Below, one piece after another: positions 26,975-39,623 of a stretch of 64,000 nucleotides of DNA (the stretch's first letter is position 1; the number at the start of each line of letters is the position of its first letter). Both the position numbers and the translations under genes were made by a program. The notes under the pieces were generated by a model that saw nothing but the letters and a program-made list of their open reading frames with translations, did no database searches and had not been told where the DNA came from. Source of the DNA: Whitmania pigra (lineage: Eukaryota; Annelida; Clitellata; Hirudinida; Haemopidae); NCBI GenBank assembly GCA_021613335.1, contig JAJTWR010000185.1:1-64000 (forward strand), written 5' to 3'.

Positions 26975-28795
26975 TTAAATCAACGGATCGGAACATTTAT
27001 TAATCTCTTCCTTGTCCAAGACAAAGTAATGGAGGTCAGGGTTTTCCTCGAAAGAATGCTTCTCCCCAACTTCGTTGTACATCCTTCCATTTGGAATGTT
27101 TCCATTACTTTCCATGTTAGGAAAAGATGCTTTGGAAAGCGTTTGTTGTCTTTCCTTGAGTAGCGATTCCGCCAATTTAGATTCGTTTGTGAACCTGTAA
27201 AAATCGTTCCTGTTATTTGTAAATAAATGCTATTTGTGTTGATAGAAAAACATGAAACCTTTTCATGCAGACGACTCCGATGCACACAATAACGCTGCAG
27301 AGAATAATACCTACGGCACATACCATAGTTATTGTAAAAGCTAGAAAAGCAAATGAAAATTTAAATTGATAAACAAATTAATTACATGTGACATTAAAAC
27401 AATTGCTTTATTAATAATAGACCTATTTAATTTATCTCATACCTTGGCTATAGTCATTATCGTCCGATGTTGAAGGAAATTTTTGATCAAGGACTTGCGA
27501 TTCAGGGTGATTATCTGCCACTTGATGAGTTTCAAAAACAGTTTAAGATTTTCAATGATAATTGTTAGTATTCTTAAATCCTACCATAGCTACAGTTTCC
27601 AATGACGCCGATCCAACGTTGTCCAAGACATTTGAGTTGCCATCTGAGTCGAGTGGAATAACATCCGATGGTGGCCTCGTTTTCAGTTCTCTTCAACCAG
27701 GCATCAGCTGGGGGGATCAGATCAGAACATCCTGTGGCTATGAAAACGGGAAATTATACATTTTAAAATTAACTAACTACTTTATTATTTATTATCTCAA
27801 AACCTTCCAGTTTAATGATCAATATTTCTTCTTGTACAGGCATCAGAACAATTTCTATTTGATTAGATTTTGAAGTATGGTAAAACCTTTCTTCACAAAT
27901 TGCAACTTTATTTTTTTCTTCTGAATCGTAAATGTATGCTGTCATTTCATTTTCAACGCTGCATATCTTTGACGATTTGTCTTTGACCATTGATATGTCT
28001 TCAATTAAAGTATGTCTGATTCTGCTGACCTTTATTGTTTGACCTTTTAAAGTTTCGACAATCCAAGGCTGTTTCTGAGTGCCACAAAATCTGTCTTCCG
28101 ACTTGTTTTTCGTCATTAGATACTGAACATTGTTTAAAGCAAGCGAAACGAGACATTGTTTATTTTCTTGAACGACTAAATTGAATTAACAAATAGTCAA
28201 ACATCAACACCAGGACTCAGATATTTAAATAATTAAAATATATAACTTAAATGACGAACAATTACCTGACAGACATCTGTATTCCACTTCAAGGTACATC
28301 ATTAGATTTTTAGAACATGGCGCCTTTTTTTCTATACTTAAATCTGTTACCTTGACAACGCAACTTCTTTTACCAATGCATCTGTCGTTAAGATCCATCG
28401 TAACATCAACGTAGCATCCGAGATATTGTGGATTAGTTAGAAGAGATTCGAATCCTGCTTCTTTTTCTATACATTTGCCCAGCTTCATTCGACCGAACCT
28501 TGCTTGGGTTACAATGACCGCTTCAGATGCTGGGCAGCTAGGTTGGAAAGCCTCAAATTGGCAGTATTCTCCTTCCAATGTCAAAATTACCATTATTAAA
28601 CTTTTAAAATTTGTTGATGTTATTCATTGACTGATTATTGATTAACCGATTAACTGATTTGCATTTACCTCAAGATTTATTATGCAGTTGTTAATAAATT
28701 ACGTAAAAAAGACTCTTACTTGAAATATCCGAATTACATGAGGCTGCAGCGATTAACAAAAATAAAACATAATTAACTACAATGTGTTTTATCAT
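26975..28795 (-). CDS. Receptor H: ectodomain class alpha, tail class 1
   Basis: Exon 1 (28795 to ~28720) is MIKHIVVNYVLFLLIAAASC. The SUEL exon (~28578-28266) has CQFEAFQPSCPASEAVIVTQ and FGRMKLGKC. The CUB-like exon (~28175-27804) has CGTQKQPWIVETLKGQTI. The sushi-like exon (~27738-27586) is the near-invariant version. The stalk (~27522-27444) has QKFPSTSDDNDYSQ. The TM exon is at ~27341-27259. The tail is NESKLAESLLKERQ, RMYNEV, then HYFVLDKEEINKCSDPLI. It matches E along its whole length. Confidence 0.87.
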
Positions 28796-28913
28796 TTCTT
28801 ATGAAGTATCTTCACTCGACAGTTCACAGCAAATGTAGTTTTTGCTGATAGCCTTTATATCTTATAAAAGGGGATAAGATCGCAAGAATACAAGATTAAT
28901 TATAAATGCGCGA

Positions 28914-28927
28914 GGGGTTGTCTCAAA
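28914..28927 (-). promoter_or_regulatory. Shared upstream element, gene H
   Basis: Sense strand TTTGAGACAACCCC. A GATATAAAGG box lies near 28850-28860. Confidence 0.8.
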
Positions 28928-29110
28928 ATGATTCAAAATGTTACGTAAACTCGAAAATTTGAACTAAAAATATTTCTGAAGTTTAAAAATAGGCAGTGAA
29001 AAAATGTTTTATTTTATTAAATTATTGAATTAACGTAATAAACGTTGAATTAAGATTTTTTTTAATATATATAATTAATATTTAAAGTACGTAAGTGTAA
29101 GGTTAATCAA

Positions 29111-30899
29111 TCAATTGATCATTTCATTATTCTTGAAGTCATTGGAAGCATCTTTATCGAGCACAAAATATTCTCCATGGACTTGTGGCATTTCATTAGG
29201 AACTTTGTCAACCTCTGCATCATAATAATGAGGGTAATGAGATTGTTGAGGGTTTTTAGCTTTCATCAATGAACCGTTGGCGGTTACAATATTTTCTTTA
29301 AGAATCGATTCCACAATTTTAGATCGACTGCTGTAGCTGAAAATATTAAGTAATAGAAGAAGTGTAAAGTTTCTAAACTTTCTAAAGAGCAGCTAATATC
29401 TTTAAAGTGTTGTTTGTTATACGACACACCTTTTCAGGCAGACGATGCCAATGCAGACAATAAGACAACACAAGATAATTCCACAGGCGCAAATGACGGT
29501 TACGGTGAACACTGTTTGTGGCAAAATGTTTTGTCGTTAAAATAATCAGAAACTATTAAAATCTCTATTAGAAAAAATCATTTTTTACATTACTTTGATT
29601 GCTGCTTCCAATATTTTCGGGTTTACTTAAATGCTTCTGTTCGGTTGATTCAGGTATGTAATCCATAACTACACCAAAATTTATATTAATTTAAATTCGC
29701 TAATAAAGTACATTCAACACCTACCGTAACTACAGTTTCCAATGACGCCGATCCAACGTTGTCCGAGACATTTGAGTTGCCATCTGAGTCGAGTGGAATA
29801 ACATCCGATGGTGGCCTCGTTCTCAGTTCTCTTCAACCAGGCATCAGCTGGAGGAATCAGATCCGAACATCCTGTGGCTATTAGATTTACAAAGTGTACA
29901 ATAATTTGGATCGTATTATTAAAGTTAAATCCTTCATATCATTACCTCTCAGTTTAAGAAACAAGGGATTTCCTTCTATTTTATGGGAAAATACAACTTC
30001 TATCATATTTGATGTGGAGTTATACTGATAGGATTCTCCAACGTGTGAGCAAATTTTAATATTCCTGTTTATTGACTTGTCCAAAATATATCCTTCGATT
30101 TCGTCTTCGGGACAATTTACTTTGCCTTTCAAAGATATTTTGATATCATCATCTGAGGCTGGTGTTGTTAAGCCTACTGATATTGTCTGTCCCTTCATGG
30201 TTTCGACAATCCATGGTTGCTGTTTGGTTCCACAAACGTCTCCATTCGTTTGCTTCATGACATAAATATCCACGTAGCTTTCCAGTGTGATTATGCATTG
30301 ACGATTGCTTTGAGCAACTTCAAAATTAAGCATGCATTACATTCAAAAAACAATAATTAATTATTTCTAATAGTTAAATATCTACGATAAAAATTATTTT
30401 TGATTAGTTAAAATGATACCTTTTATGCAGATGTTAGAAACTTCTAAGTACATTTTTAGACTTGCGTAGCATGGACTATATTTTTCGAACTCAGGATCTG
30501 GAACTTTTAGTTGACAGTCCTTTTTTCCAGTACATTGTTTACCCACAAACTTGATGACATCAGTACTGCATCCCAAATATTGAGGATCATTCCACATTAT
30601 TTTAAATTGCTGTTCCTCTTTGACGCATTTTCCAAACTTCATCCTACCATAATGGGCTTTTGTGATTAGAATTACTTCGTCTGATAGACAGGACGGTTTG
30701 AATGTTTCTGATTGGCAGTATTCTTCTGTTTTCACTTTAATTATTTAAAATATGCCATTATTTCAAATTATTTAAAACACTTATAGCAGAAAATCATTCG
30801 TGTTTATGAAATGAATGAATTTAACAGATGTAACTCACTCTTATGAAACAGTAACATTATGAAAATTATAAACATAAACATGCATATATTTATAGACAT
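29111..30899 (-). CDS. Receptor I: ectodomain class beta, tail class 2
   Basis: Exon 1 (30899-30840) is MSINICMFMFIIFIMLLFHK. The SUEL exon (~30735-30423) has CQSETFKPSCLSDEVILI and YGRMKFGKC. The CUB-like exon (~30318-29946) has CGTKQQPWIVETMKGQTI and YQYNSTSNMIEVV. The sushi-like exon (~29880-29727) is the near-invariant version. The stalk starts MDYIPESTEQKH. The TM exon is at ~29513-29432. The tail is HYYDAEVDKVPNE then GEYFVLDKDASND. It is collinear with G throughout. Confidence 0.87.
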
Positions 30900-31003
30900 A
30901 TTTAAGGATCCTGTATTAACACTACTCAACGCTCGTATGGACAAAACGATTTTGAATAATGGTTTATAAAGTCTTTACTAGGCGTAGGAATACGACGATG
31001 CTC

Positions 31004-31018
31004 AGGGATCGTCTCAAA
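31004..31018 (-). promoter_or_regulatory. Shared upstream element, gene I
   Basis: Sense strand TTTGAGACGATCCCT. CTTTATAAACC lies at 30961-30971, about 35 bp downstream. Confidence 0.8.
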
Positions 31019-31282
31019 ATGTTTAAATCAAACCATTATCATATTTCATCAAAGCTTCAAAATTTGAAAATTGTTTACGAGTAACGGAATTGTATTTAAC
31101 AACTAAATTCCAAAAATCATGACGCGTAAACTACATTGGAAATTAAAAAAATCCATTTTATATGTTCCATTCATGTAATGCAGAAAATCTTGCGAATGAG
31201 AACATTCACTTTTTACAAAAAATTATATCTGACATTCCTAATAGTCCAAGTCCTATTATACAATGTCGAAGACAATGAAAGT

Positions 31283-33176
31283 TCAAACAAGATGTGCGCT
31301 TTCTTTAGCCACTTCATCTTTATCCAAAACTTGATATCTTTCATCATCAACTCCTCCGGATAAATAAGACTGAGCCACGTGACATGGACCGAATGGCATG
31401 TTGTCAGCTAGCTGTTCTTGTTGTTTGTAAGTTTGGAACATGGGATTTCTCTGATTGAGTGTATTAGCATTACCCCCACAAACATTGAAGTATTTAGTTT
31501 CTGTCGTATCTTTTGATTTATATCTATCAAATAAATACAATAAATTATCGACAAAATAATTTATATCAAAAAAAAAAGAAGATAATGATGACCTTTTAAG
31601 GCAGAGACCTCCAATACAGATTATGGCAAGACAGGCGACTAATCCAAATCCGCAGATGGCGATAATTATTAAAACTAAAAGAAAAGAAATTATTAACGTT
31701 TTTTTTGCGATTTTTATTTAAAATTGTATCAATTATAAATGTACGTTGCTGTAATGAGGACATTTTAATCTTATCTCCATCCACCAAAACTGACTCGTCT
31801 AGGATGTCTACCTGGTTTTGAGATGCTGGATACAATTAATTATTTTTATTAATAATCTCTAAATCTAAATATTTTATTAAAAATCTTTAATTCTCCAAAT
31901 GAATCCTCGTTCATAATTTAGTTTCAGAATGTTTGCTTATTTAGAGTAAGTAAATGTCAAAATTCTAACCAGGAACAGAACAGTTTCCTATAGCTCCTTT
32001 CCACTGTTTGTTCTCGCATCTGAGATACCAATTCTGCTTGGATGAATAACATCCGATAACAATGTCGTCATTTGTCCTTTTCAACCAAGCATCCTCAGGG
32101 GGTATAATGTCCAAACATCCATCGGCTATAACATATAAAAATTAATTAATTAATTATTTATTTATTATTAGAAATTTCTTTCCTAAAAAAATTCCTTTAC
32201 ATTAAATCTAAAATTGTTTTACTTGTTTAAAATACAAAATGAACTTATAAAAATGTGACCTTCAATTTTCAATAATGTCAGAGCCTTGACATCTTGGAGG
32301 ATGGAAATACTGATAAGATTCCCCTTGGACACCAAGTGACCACTAGTTCTTGTTCGGGCCTTTTGCTCTCTAAGTCCTTCTTGGCAGATGGTGAAGTTGT
32401 TGTTGTTAATTTTATCCGAAACAATTCCTACTTCAGACGTACAGAAAGAAGAATCTACACTACTGTCACTGATATGTTGAGAAAGTCTTTCGATTGACAC
32501 TTTTACTCTTTGTCCTTTGGATGTCTCAATCAATAACGGTTTTCCTTGTGAACCACACAATGGTTTGTAAGCCGATTTTGGACTGAGGTATCTTGGTCTG
32601 CCGTTGACAAAAACATGGCAACTGTCTTCCAGTTCTATAACTGAGATATTTTAAAACGTATGTCAAATTGACGCGATTATTATGTCTCATGCTGTACGGC
32701 CTTCTTACCTGGCAAACAGGAATATTTGACCTCCAGATACATTTTCAGTCCTAAATGACATGCAATGTTTTCTATATTTTCCAAATCGCTAATTTTAATT
32801 TCGCAAGATTGGTTCAACCCGCATTTGACATTGAGGACATCCGTAAAGTCGTTATGACAACCAAAAACTCGCGAGTCTTGCCTTTGGCTTCCAAAAACTT
32901 CCATTTCTTTCTCAGTCAAACATTTTCCAATATTCATGCGACCGTATTTTGCCTGGTTGATAACCAACACCTCTCCAACTGGACAATCAGGTTTGAAAGT
33001 TTCCCATATGCAATACTCACCAGATTTTTCTAAATTATTTTATTAGATATCATTGAATTATAAGTAAATTTGAATTGTAAGCTTAATGGCAAATTACCTC
33101 CATTATCTTCTGCTCTCGAAATTGTACTAAAGTTAATTACTTTTAAAATTAGCAAATACAAGTAAAGATTTGTCAT
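31283..33176 (-). CDS. Receptor J: ectodomain class gamma, tail class 4
   Basis: Exon 1 (33176-33097) is MTNLYLYLLILKVINFSTIS. The SUEL exon (~33028-32710) has CIWETFKPDCPVGEVLVINQ and YGRMNIGKC. The CUB-like exon (~32640-32262) has CGSQGKPLLIETSKGQRV. The sushi-like exon (~32126-31971) is the second subtype, GCLDIIPPEDAWLKRTND to GNCS. The stalk (~31827-31748) is QNQVDILDESVLVDGDKIK. The TM exon is at ~31676-31595. The tail has TKYFNVCGG and ends DDERYQVLDKDEVAKESAHLV, so the YxxL motif is YQVL here. L and M are its closest relatives. Confidence 0.87.
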
Positions 33177-33306
33177 GTTTAAATCAAATTTTGTAAATTT
33201 TATTCAGACCTGTTCTATTTATCTGTGCGACTTAAATATTATGGTCTTTGCTAGTTTAAGATGCTTTATATAACGTTTGTAACATTTTGTATTCGTGCGC
33301 CTGCCA

Positions 33307-33320
33307 GGGGTTGTCTCAAA
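33307..33320 (-). promoter_or_regulatory. Shared upstream element, gene J
   Basis: Sense strand TTTGAGACAACCCC. GTTATATAAAGC is near 33262-33273. Confidence 0.8.
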
Positions 33321-33487
33321 GCGATGTAATCCGATAGCTAAGATTATAATGAGTTTCCTACTTAAACTGATATTTATTATTATTATAAAAAATAAAAGCA
33401 AACTTTCTCTCTTTTATCAATATTTGAACATTAATAAAATGTTTTTCAATAATATAAATTTATATAGTCAGGTCTGAAATGAAACAA

Positions 33488-36400
33488 TTAGTTGCTGAGA
33501 TCCTTTTTCTCGTATTCAGAGTCCAGCACAAAATACTGGTTATTTCCAGCATGATATTTTCCATCTTGTCCAAATTCACAATCAGAGTAAACAGACTTTC
33601 CCACTTCTTGAATTCCATTTTCCAGACATGTCTGGCCAGATTTTAAGTTATCGTTTTGTAGACGCAAGGTTGATTGGCGCTGATGAAATAGTTTCGTTGC
33701 CAGCTTACATTTTGCATTGTATCTAAAAATATCAAATTGACAGGTAAATATCATATTCATTTCATAATAAATAATCGGAAGCAATAGCAGGATGATTTTC
33801 ACTACCTCTTGAAGCAAACGATTCCTAAACAAGAGATGACAGTACACAAAGTGATCCCAACGATGCATATAATCACAATGACCACCACTGTAACACAATT
33901 ATTTAATTAGTTTAATACAGTGATGGGCAAAATAAATCGCGATTGCGATTTGAAATGATTTGAATCGTGATTTAGGCAAGGTTGCGATTTGATTTGAACA
34001 TTGTTGGATTCGATTTTTGCCTCAGTGATTTTGATTCGATTAGATTTGCCTTTTTTGATTTGATTTGCTTTTTCAAATCAAATCATTGAAATAAAGATGG
34101 AATGAAGAGCTCCAGAAAAAATCAGATGGTTTGACTTTGTTAGCCGCTGAGCCTACCAGATGGAACTCTAATCTGATAATGATAAGAAGATTATCTCAAG
34201 ATGCAGTATGGAAGGCGGTTAATGAAACTCTAGTTAAAGCCAGGGAAGTCAAATTCAGCTCAAGTGCACGTGTCCCTCGAATCACGGTTTCACGTTCTTT
34301 GCTGCTTGAGCTTGTCTCTTTACTTGAGCCATTTGAAGAAGCAACACAGGTGCTGCAAGGTGATGGTGTCACAATTTCTCAAGTGATACCTGCATTAATT
34401 GGGATTGATGAAGCAATTGAAAATTGTAAAACTCAGTTAATTGCTCTGAAAAAAAACCTTCGTGCAGCTCTTCATAACAGATTCCAGGAATCTATGAGAA
34501 GACCAGAGTATGTGGTCTCAACTGTGTTGGATAGTCGTTTCAAACTAGTTCCTTTTGGTACCACCCCGCTGTTTGATTCGCATTTTACTGACAGTGACTC
34601 ACAGAAAAGTCCTACATTAATAATCCCATCAGCCAATGAGGCAAGATCTCTTCTTCTTCACATGATGAATTCAATAAAGTCAGATGAAATAACAGGGTCT
34701 CACACTGCACAGGCTAAAACCTCATGCCGAACAGAAAAGAATCTACCTGAACCAGCTACCAGTTCTGGTCGGCGGAGCATTTTTGCAAAATACCATTGTC
34801 CTCAGGTATAAACAAATTATATTGGATTGGAAATGTACGTTAATTGTTAAATAATATGTATATATTGCAGGTTAGTGACGAAGAGGATTCAGTGTATCTT
34901 AATGCTCCAACGGATCACAACATCACTGCTGAACAATTTTGGGCAGCTAATGGTCAACGCTTTCCAAAACTACAACGACTTGCGCGTAGACTTCTAAGCA
35001 TCCCGGCATCATCTGGAAGTGTGGAGAGACTGTTTTCAATTTCAGGTGCTTTCGTCTCTGCCAGAAGAAATCGATTATCAGCACCAACTGTGGAGTCACT
35101 GTTGCTCTTGAGGGAACAGAAAACTGAGTTTTAATGATTTTTTTAAACGGTAATATGTACTGATTATCTATATGTACTGGTTATCAGACACCTCTTTTTG
35201 GTTTCAATAAATAAATAAAAAAAAAAAATAAAACTGTAAAAATGTTGGCTGTTAATTTCATTGTGTTTTGCTCGAAAAAATTTGCGAAGATAGGGCAGCA
35301 GGAAATTTTCGGAAGATTTGATTTGATTTGGTATTTGGGCGTTTGGGATTTGATTTTATTTGGAATTTTTTGATTCTATTTGAGATTTGGTAGTTGAGAT
35401 TTAAATCATTTTACAAATGATTTGAGATTTGACCATTGAGATTTGATTTGATTTGTGCCCATCACTGGTTTAATAACATTAACAATTGCTAGCATTAATT
35501 AATAATTAATTAGCTTGTAATAGTGATTGTTACAAAGTTTTCTGCAAGAACCTTTAGAATTATTAATAATTAGTTTAACGCTTAAATAATCTTACCTTGA
35601 GGTTGGCCTTCTGCGGAAGGTTTTTCCACCAAATGAACTTCCAATTTGTCGTTATTTATTGACGCTGGCAAATCCGATTTTAAGGATGTAAATTTAAAAG
35701 ATAAATGTAGATAATTTTAACGGTATTCCAACAATACCATAGCTGCAGTTGCCGATGACGCCGATCCAACGTTGTCCAAGACATTTGAGTTGCCATCTAA
35801 GTCGAGTGGAATAACATCCGATGGTGGCCTCGTTCTCAGTTCTCTTCAACCAGGCATCAGCTGGAGGAATCAGATCCGAACATCCCGTGGCTGTTAGATT
35901 TACAAATCTTAAAAAGTGAATGTAACCTAATTATATCAGTTAATGTAATATTTTTCAATTTGCTACCTCTAACTTTAAGAAAGAAAGGACTTCTTTCTGT
36001 TTTATGAAGAACTACAATTTCTATCACGTGTGATGTTGAGTTATACTGATAAGGAATTCCTCCAACGTGCGAGCATATTGTAATGTTCCTATTTATTAAC
36101 TTGTCCAAAATATAGCCTTCGATTTCAGTATCAGGGCAATTTATTTTTCTTCTCTGTGATGTATTAAGCTCATCATCAGATGTCATTGAGCTTACGGATA
36201 TCGTCTGTCCCTTCATGGTTTCAACAATCCATGGCTGTCGTTTGGTTCCACAGCCTTCTTCCTGCTGTTGCCTCATCACATGAATATTCCCATAGTTCTC
36301 TAACGTGATTGTACATTGACGAGTGTTCTTTGCAACTGCAGAAATTATAAGGTTTATTTAGTGTTCCATTTATATAATCCACAATACAGCTGATTTAATT

Positions 36401-36897
36401 ATTTAATAAATATTAAATTTATATTCTAAAACACCAAAATAGTTACCTTTAATGCAGGTATATGAAACGTCCAAATACATTTTTAGACTTGCATAGCATG
36501 GGCCATATTTCTCTAAATCAGGATCTGATACTTTTAATTGGCAGTTGTTTTTTCCAGTGCAATGTTTTGAAACAAAAGCGATGACGTCTGTACTGCACCC
36601 CAAATATTGAGGATCATTCCACATACTTTTGAACTGCTGTTCCTCTTTGACGCATTTTCCAAATTTCATCCTGCCGTAATGGGCTTTTGTAATTAGAATT
36701 ACTTCGTCTTGTAGACATAAAGGTCTGAATATCTCTGATTGACAGTATTCTGTGGCTTTAGCTTTAAATATTCGAAATTTTGAACAATTTCTAAATGTTG
36801 AAATCATTTCATTCCACGAAAACGAGAAATGAACAAACAGATAAAACTCACTCATCGTGACAAATAAAATCATACAACAGAAAATATTTATTTTCAT
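33488..36897 (-). CDS. Receptor K: ectodomain class beta, tail class 3, interrupted by a hAT element in intron 5
   Basis: Exon 1 (36897 to ~36853) is MKINIFCCMILFVTMS. The SUEL exon (~36760-36448) has CQSEIFRPLCLQDEVILI and YGRMKFGKC. The CUB-like exon (~36336-35968) has CGTKRQPWIVETMKGQTI. The sushi-like exon (~35892-35741) is the near-invariant version. The stalk (~35668-35597) has NNDKLEVHLVEKPSAEGQPQ. A 1.55-kb hAT insertion follows. The TM (~33888-33807) is VVVIVIICIVGITLCTVISC. The tail has KLATKLFHQRQS and ends NQYFVLDSEYEKKDLSN. The coding exons are intact, so the insertion may be tolerated. The 5' half belongs with G and I, the 3' half with N. Confidence 0.86.
33910..35475 (+). mobile_element. 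hAT-family DNA transposon with 8-bp target duplication
   Basis: The element spans 33918-35467. Its ends are CAGTGATGGGCAAA on the left and TTTGTGCCCATCACTG on the right, forming imperfect terminal inverted repeats. It is flanked by perfect 8-bp duplications GTTTAATA (33910-33917 and 35468-35475), which is the hAT signature. Subterminal AT-rich repeats of GATTTGATTT type lie on both sides. It sits in receptor K intron 5, on the strand opposite to the host gene. Its length is about half that of an autonomous hAT, and the transposase N-terminus is absent. Confidence 0.93.
34092..35134 (+). pseudogene. Truncated hAT transposase (C-terminal half)
   Basis: An open frame starts without ATG after a stop near 34090 (EELQKKSDGL, then AAEPTRWNSNLIMIRRL). 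It continues to 34805, then an intron (GT at 34806, TTGCAG ending 34870) joins QVSDEEDSVY to the hATC dimerisation domain: RLARRLLSIPASSGSVERLF, SGAFVSARRNRLSAPTVESL, stop 35134. The TRWNS and hATC motifs are standard for the family. The BED zinc finger and the first catalytic Asp region are missing, so this copy cannot be autonomous. Confidence 0.88.
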
Positions 36898-36994
36898 ATT
36901 TCAAATTCCTTTAGCATTAAATCGATTGTATTAAACACAATTTTGGTTCAGGCTTTATAAACTTTTTACTAGGCGTAATAATACGCTGATGTCC

Positions 36995-37009
36995 AGGGAT
37001 CATCTCAAA
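36995..37009 (-). promoter_or_regulatory. Shared upstream element, gene K
   Basis: Sense strand TTTGAGATGATCCCT. GTTTATAAAGCC is near 36949-36960. Confidence 0.76.
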
Positions 37010-37256
37010 ATGCTGAAATCGACGAAATGCTTTGTCTGTTTATTTTTAAAAACATTCGGATCAAAATATAAAAACCATGAAATAACATTGATGTTTTATC
37101 CAGCATCTGTATTCCTCAAACCATGACGCATAACTTAAGATCACTTTAATTCATAAAATTCTCAATGCACAGCGAATGAGAAAATACACTTTTAATACAT
37201 TATATTTTATAGCAATTTTAATGTGTCAAGTCCATTTATCTAACGATAGAGACTGC

Positions 37257-39242
37257 TTAATTTAAAACAAGATGTGCGCTTTCTTTAGCCACTTCGTCTT
37301 TGTCCAAAACTTGATATCTTTCATCATCAACTCCTCCGGATAAATAAGACTGAGCCACGTGCCCTGGACCAAATGGCATGTTGTCAGCTAGCTGTTCTTG
37401 TTTGCTAGTTTGAAACATGGGATTTCTCTGATTGAGTGTGTTGGCATTGCCTCCATAAACGTTGAAGTATTTGGTTTCCATTGTATCCTTCGATTTATAC
37501 CTTTCAAATAAAATTCAATGCAACAAAATATGGAGTCTAAGCATGTAAATATTGAGCAAAATAGTTGCGAAGAATCGAGGCAAACCTCTTCAGACAAAGA
37601 CCTCCAATACAGATTATTGCCAGACAGGCGACCAATCCAAATCCGCAAATGGCGACAATTATTAAAACTAGGTGATTAGAAATTATTATTACTTTTAAGA
37701 TTTAATTTAAAAATAAAATAATATTTGCAGTAATATACCTTGCTGTGATGAGGACATTTTAATCTTATCTCCACTCACCACAACTGAGTCGTCTGGAATG
37801 TCTGCATGATTTTTGGATGCTGGATACAATTAAATATTTTTATTGATTCCATTTAAAATAATTTAAAGTTCCCAATGAACCTTCGCTAATAACATAATAA
37901 AAAATGCACATTTCAGTTTAATGACAACTTAAATATGAAAATTCTAACCAGGAACAGAACAGTTTCCTATAGCTCCTTTCCACTGTTTGTTCTCGCATCT
38001 GAGATACCAATTCTGCTTGGATGAATAACATCCGATAACAATGTCGTCATTTGTCCTTTTCAACCAAGCATCCTCAGGGGGTATGATATCCAAACATCCA
38101 TCGGCTGTAACAAATGCAACATAAATGTTTAAATAGGTTTTTCTTCATATAAAAAAAAGTATTCAGTTAAATCTGAGGCAGTTTTGTTGGTTTTTTTTAT
38201 AACAAAAGTTGTAAAATGGAGGTGACCTTCGAGTTTCATTAATGTCAGAGCCTTGACGTCTTGGAGGATGGTGATACTGATAAGATTCCCCTTGGACACC
38301 AAGTGACCAGTAGTTCTTGTTCGAGCTTTTAGCTCTCTAAGTCCTTCTTGGCAGATGGTGAAGTTGTTGTTGTTAATTTTATCCGAAACAATTCCTACTT
38401 CAGACGTACAGAAAGAAGAATCTACACTACTCTCACTGCTATGTTGAGAAAGTCTTTCGATTGACACTTTTACTCTTTGTCCTTTGGGTGTCTCAATCAA
38501 TAACGGTTTTCCTTGTGAACCACACAAGGTTTTGTCAATCGATTTCGGACTGAGATATCTTGGTCTGCCCGTCACAAAAACATGGCAACTGTCTTCTAGT
38601 TCTATTACTGTAATGTTATAAATTATTTTGAGACTTCTATAATTATTTGTTAATCAAGGTGCATGGGTGTGCTTATATTTATTAATTTACTTACCTGGCA
38701 AACAAGAATACTCGACCTCCAGATACATTTTCAGCCCCAAATGACATGCGGTATTTTCTGTATTTTCCAAATCAATAATTTTAATTTCACAAGATTTTTT
38801 CAAAGCGCATTTAGCGTTCAGAACATCCGTAACATCGTTATGGCAACCAAGATAGCGAGGGTCCCGACTTTGGCTGCCAAATCCTTGCATTTCTTTCTCA
38901 GTCAAACATTTGCCAATGTTCATGCGACCGTATTTTGCCTGGTTGATAACCAATACCTCTCCAGCTGGACAATCTGGTTTGAAAGCTTCCCAAAAGCAAA
39001 ATTCACCTGACGTGCCTTTAATTTAGAATTAATTGCAATGTTTTATAAATTTATTAGGATATTGTGCAATGATGTATATTTGTTAAGGCATGTCCCTTGA
39101 TTTACTGTTGCATCGTAATACTGAATTTTTAATTTAATTAAAAAAGCAAAATGATTAACATACCTCTATCATTTTCCACTCGGGAACTGGTACCAAAAGT
39201 CATAGCTTTTACAATTAGCAAATACAAGTATAGATTTGTCAT
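37257..39242 (-). CDS. Receptor L: ectodomain class gamma, tail class 4 (recent duplicate of M)
   Basis: Exon 1 (39242 to ~39165) is MTNLYLYLLIVKAMTFGTSS. The SUEL exon (~39016-38695) has YGRMNIGKC and CHNDVTDVLNAKC. The CUB-like exon (~38608-38222) has CGSQGKPLLIETPKGQRV. The sushi-like exon is at ~38106-37950, the stalk at ~37820-37740, the TM at ~37668-37588 and the tail from ~37502. The tail ends RYQVLDKDEVAKESAHLVLN. The stop used by J and M is changed to a Leu codon here, which adds two residues. Exons and introns from 37.25 to 39.0 kb are nearly identical to 39.6-41.4 kb. Confidence 0.88.
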
Positions 39243-39373
39243 GATTAAATCACTTTTTTTTACAGTTTTATTCATTTCATTTCTCTACCTATTCAAATTA
39301 AATATTATGGTCTTATGCAGTTTGGATTCAGCTTTATATAATGAACTTACGCTTTATATTCGTGCGCCTCTCA

Positions 39374-39387
39374 GGGGTTGTCTCAAA
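39374..39387 (-). promoter_or_regulatory. Shared upstream element, gene L
   Basis: Sense strand TTTGAGACAACCCC. CATTATATAAAGC lies near 39331-39343. Confidence 0.8.
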
Positions 39388-39623
39388 GCGACGTAATGCG
39401 GAGGCTGATTGTAATGAGTTTCTGCTTCGTAATCAGATATTTATTATTATAATGTGTAAACAACAAAGGCATTCCAAGTATTGATAGTATTTAAATTACG
39501 ATCTCTTTGATTCATGCAATTCTCATCAGTTAGCGAATAAGAAAATATACTTTTAATACATTCTATTTGATAGCAATTTTAATGCGCCAAGTCCTTTAAT
39601 CCAAAGATGGAGACTGCTTAATT

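Noticed and set aside
20854..27321. Read-through frames across TM introns (e.g. 20854-21051, 26980-27321)
   Set aside because: They cross clear GT-AG introns and are out of frame with the conserved TM and tail sequences.
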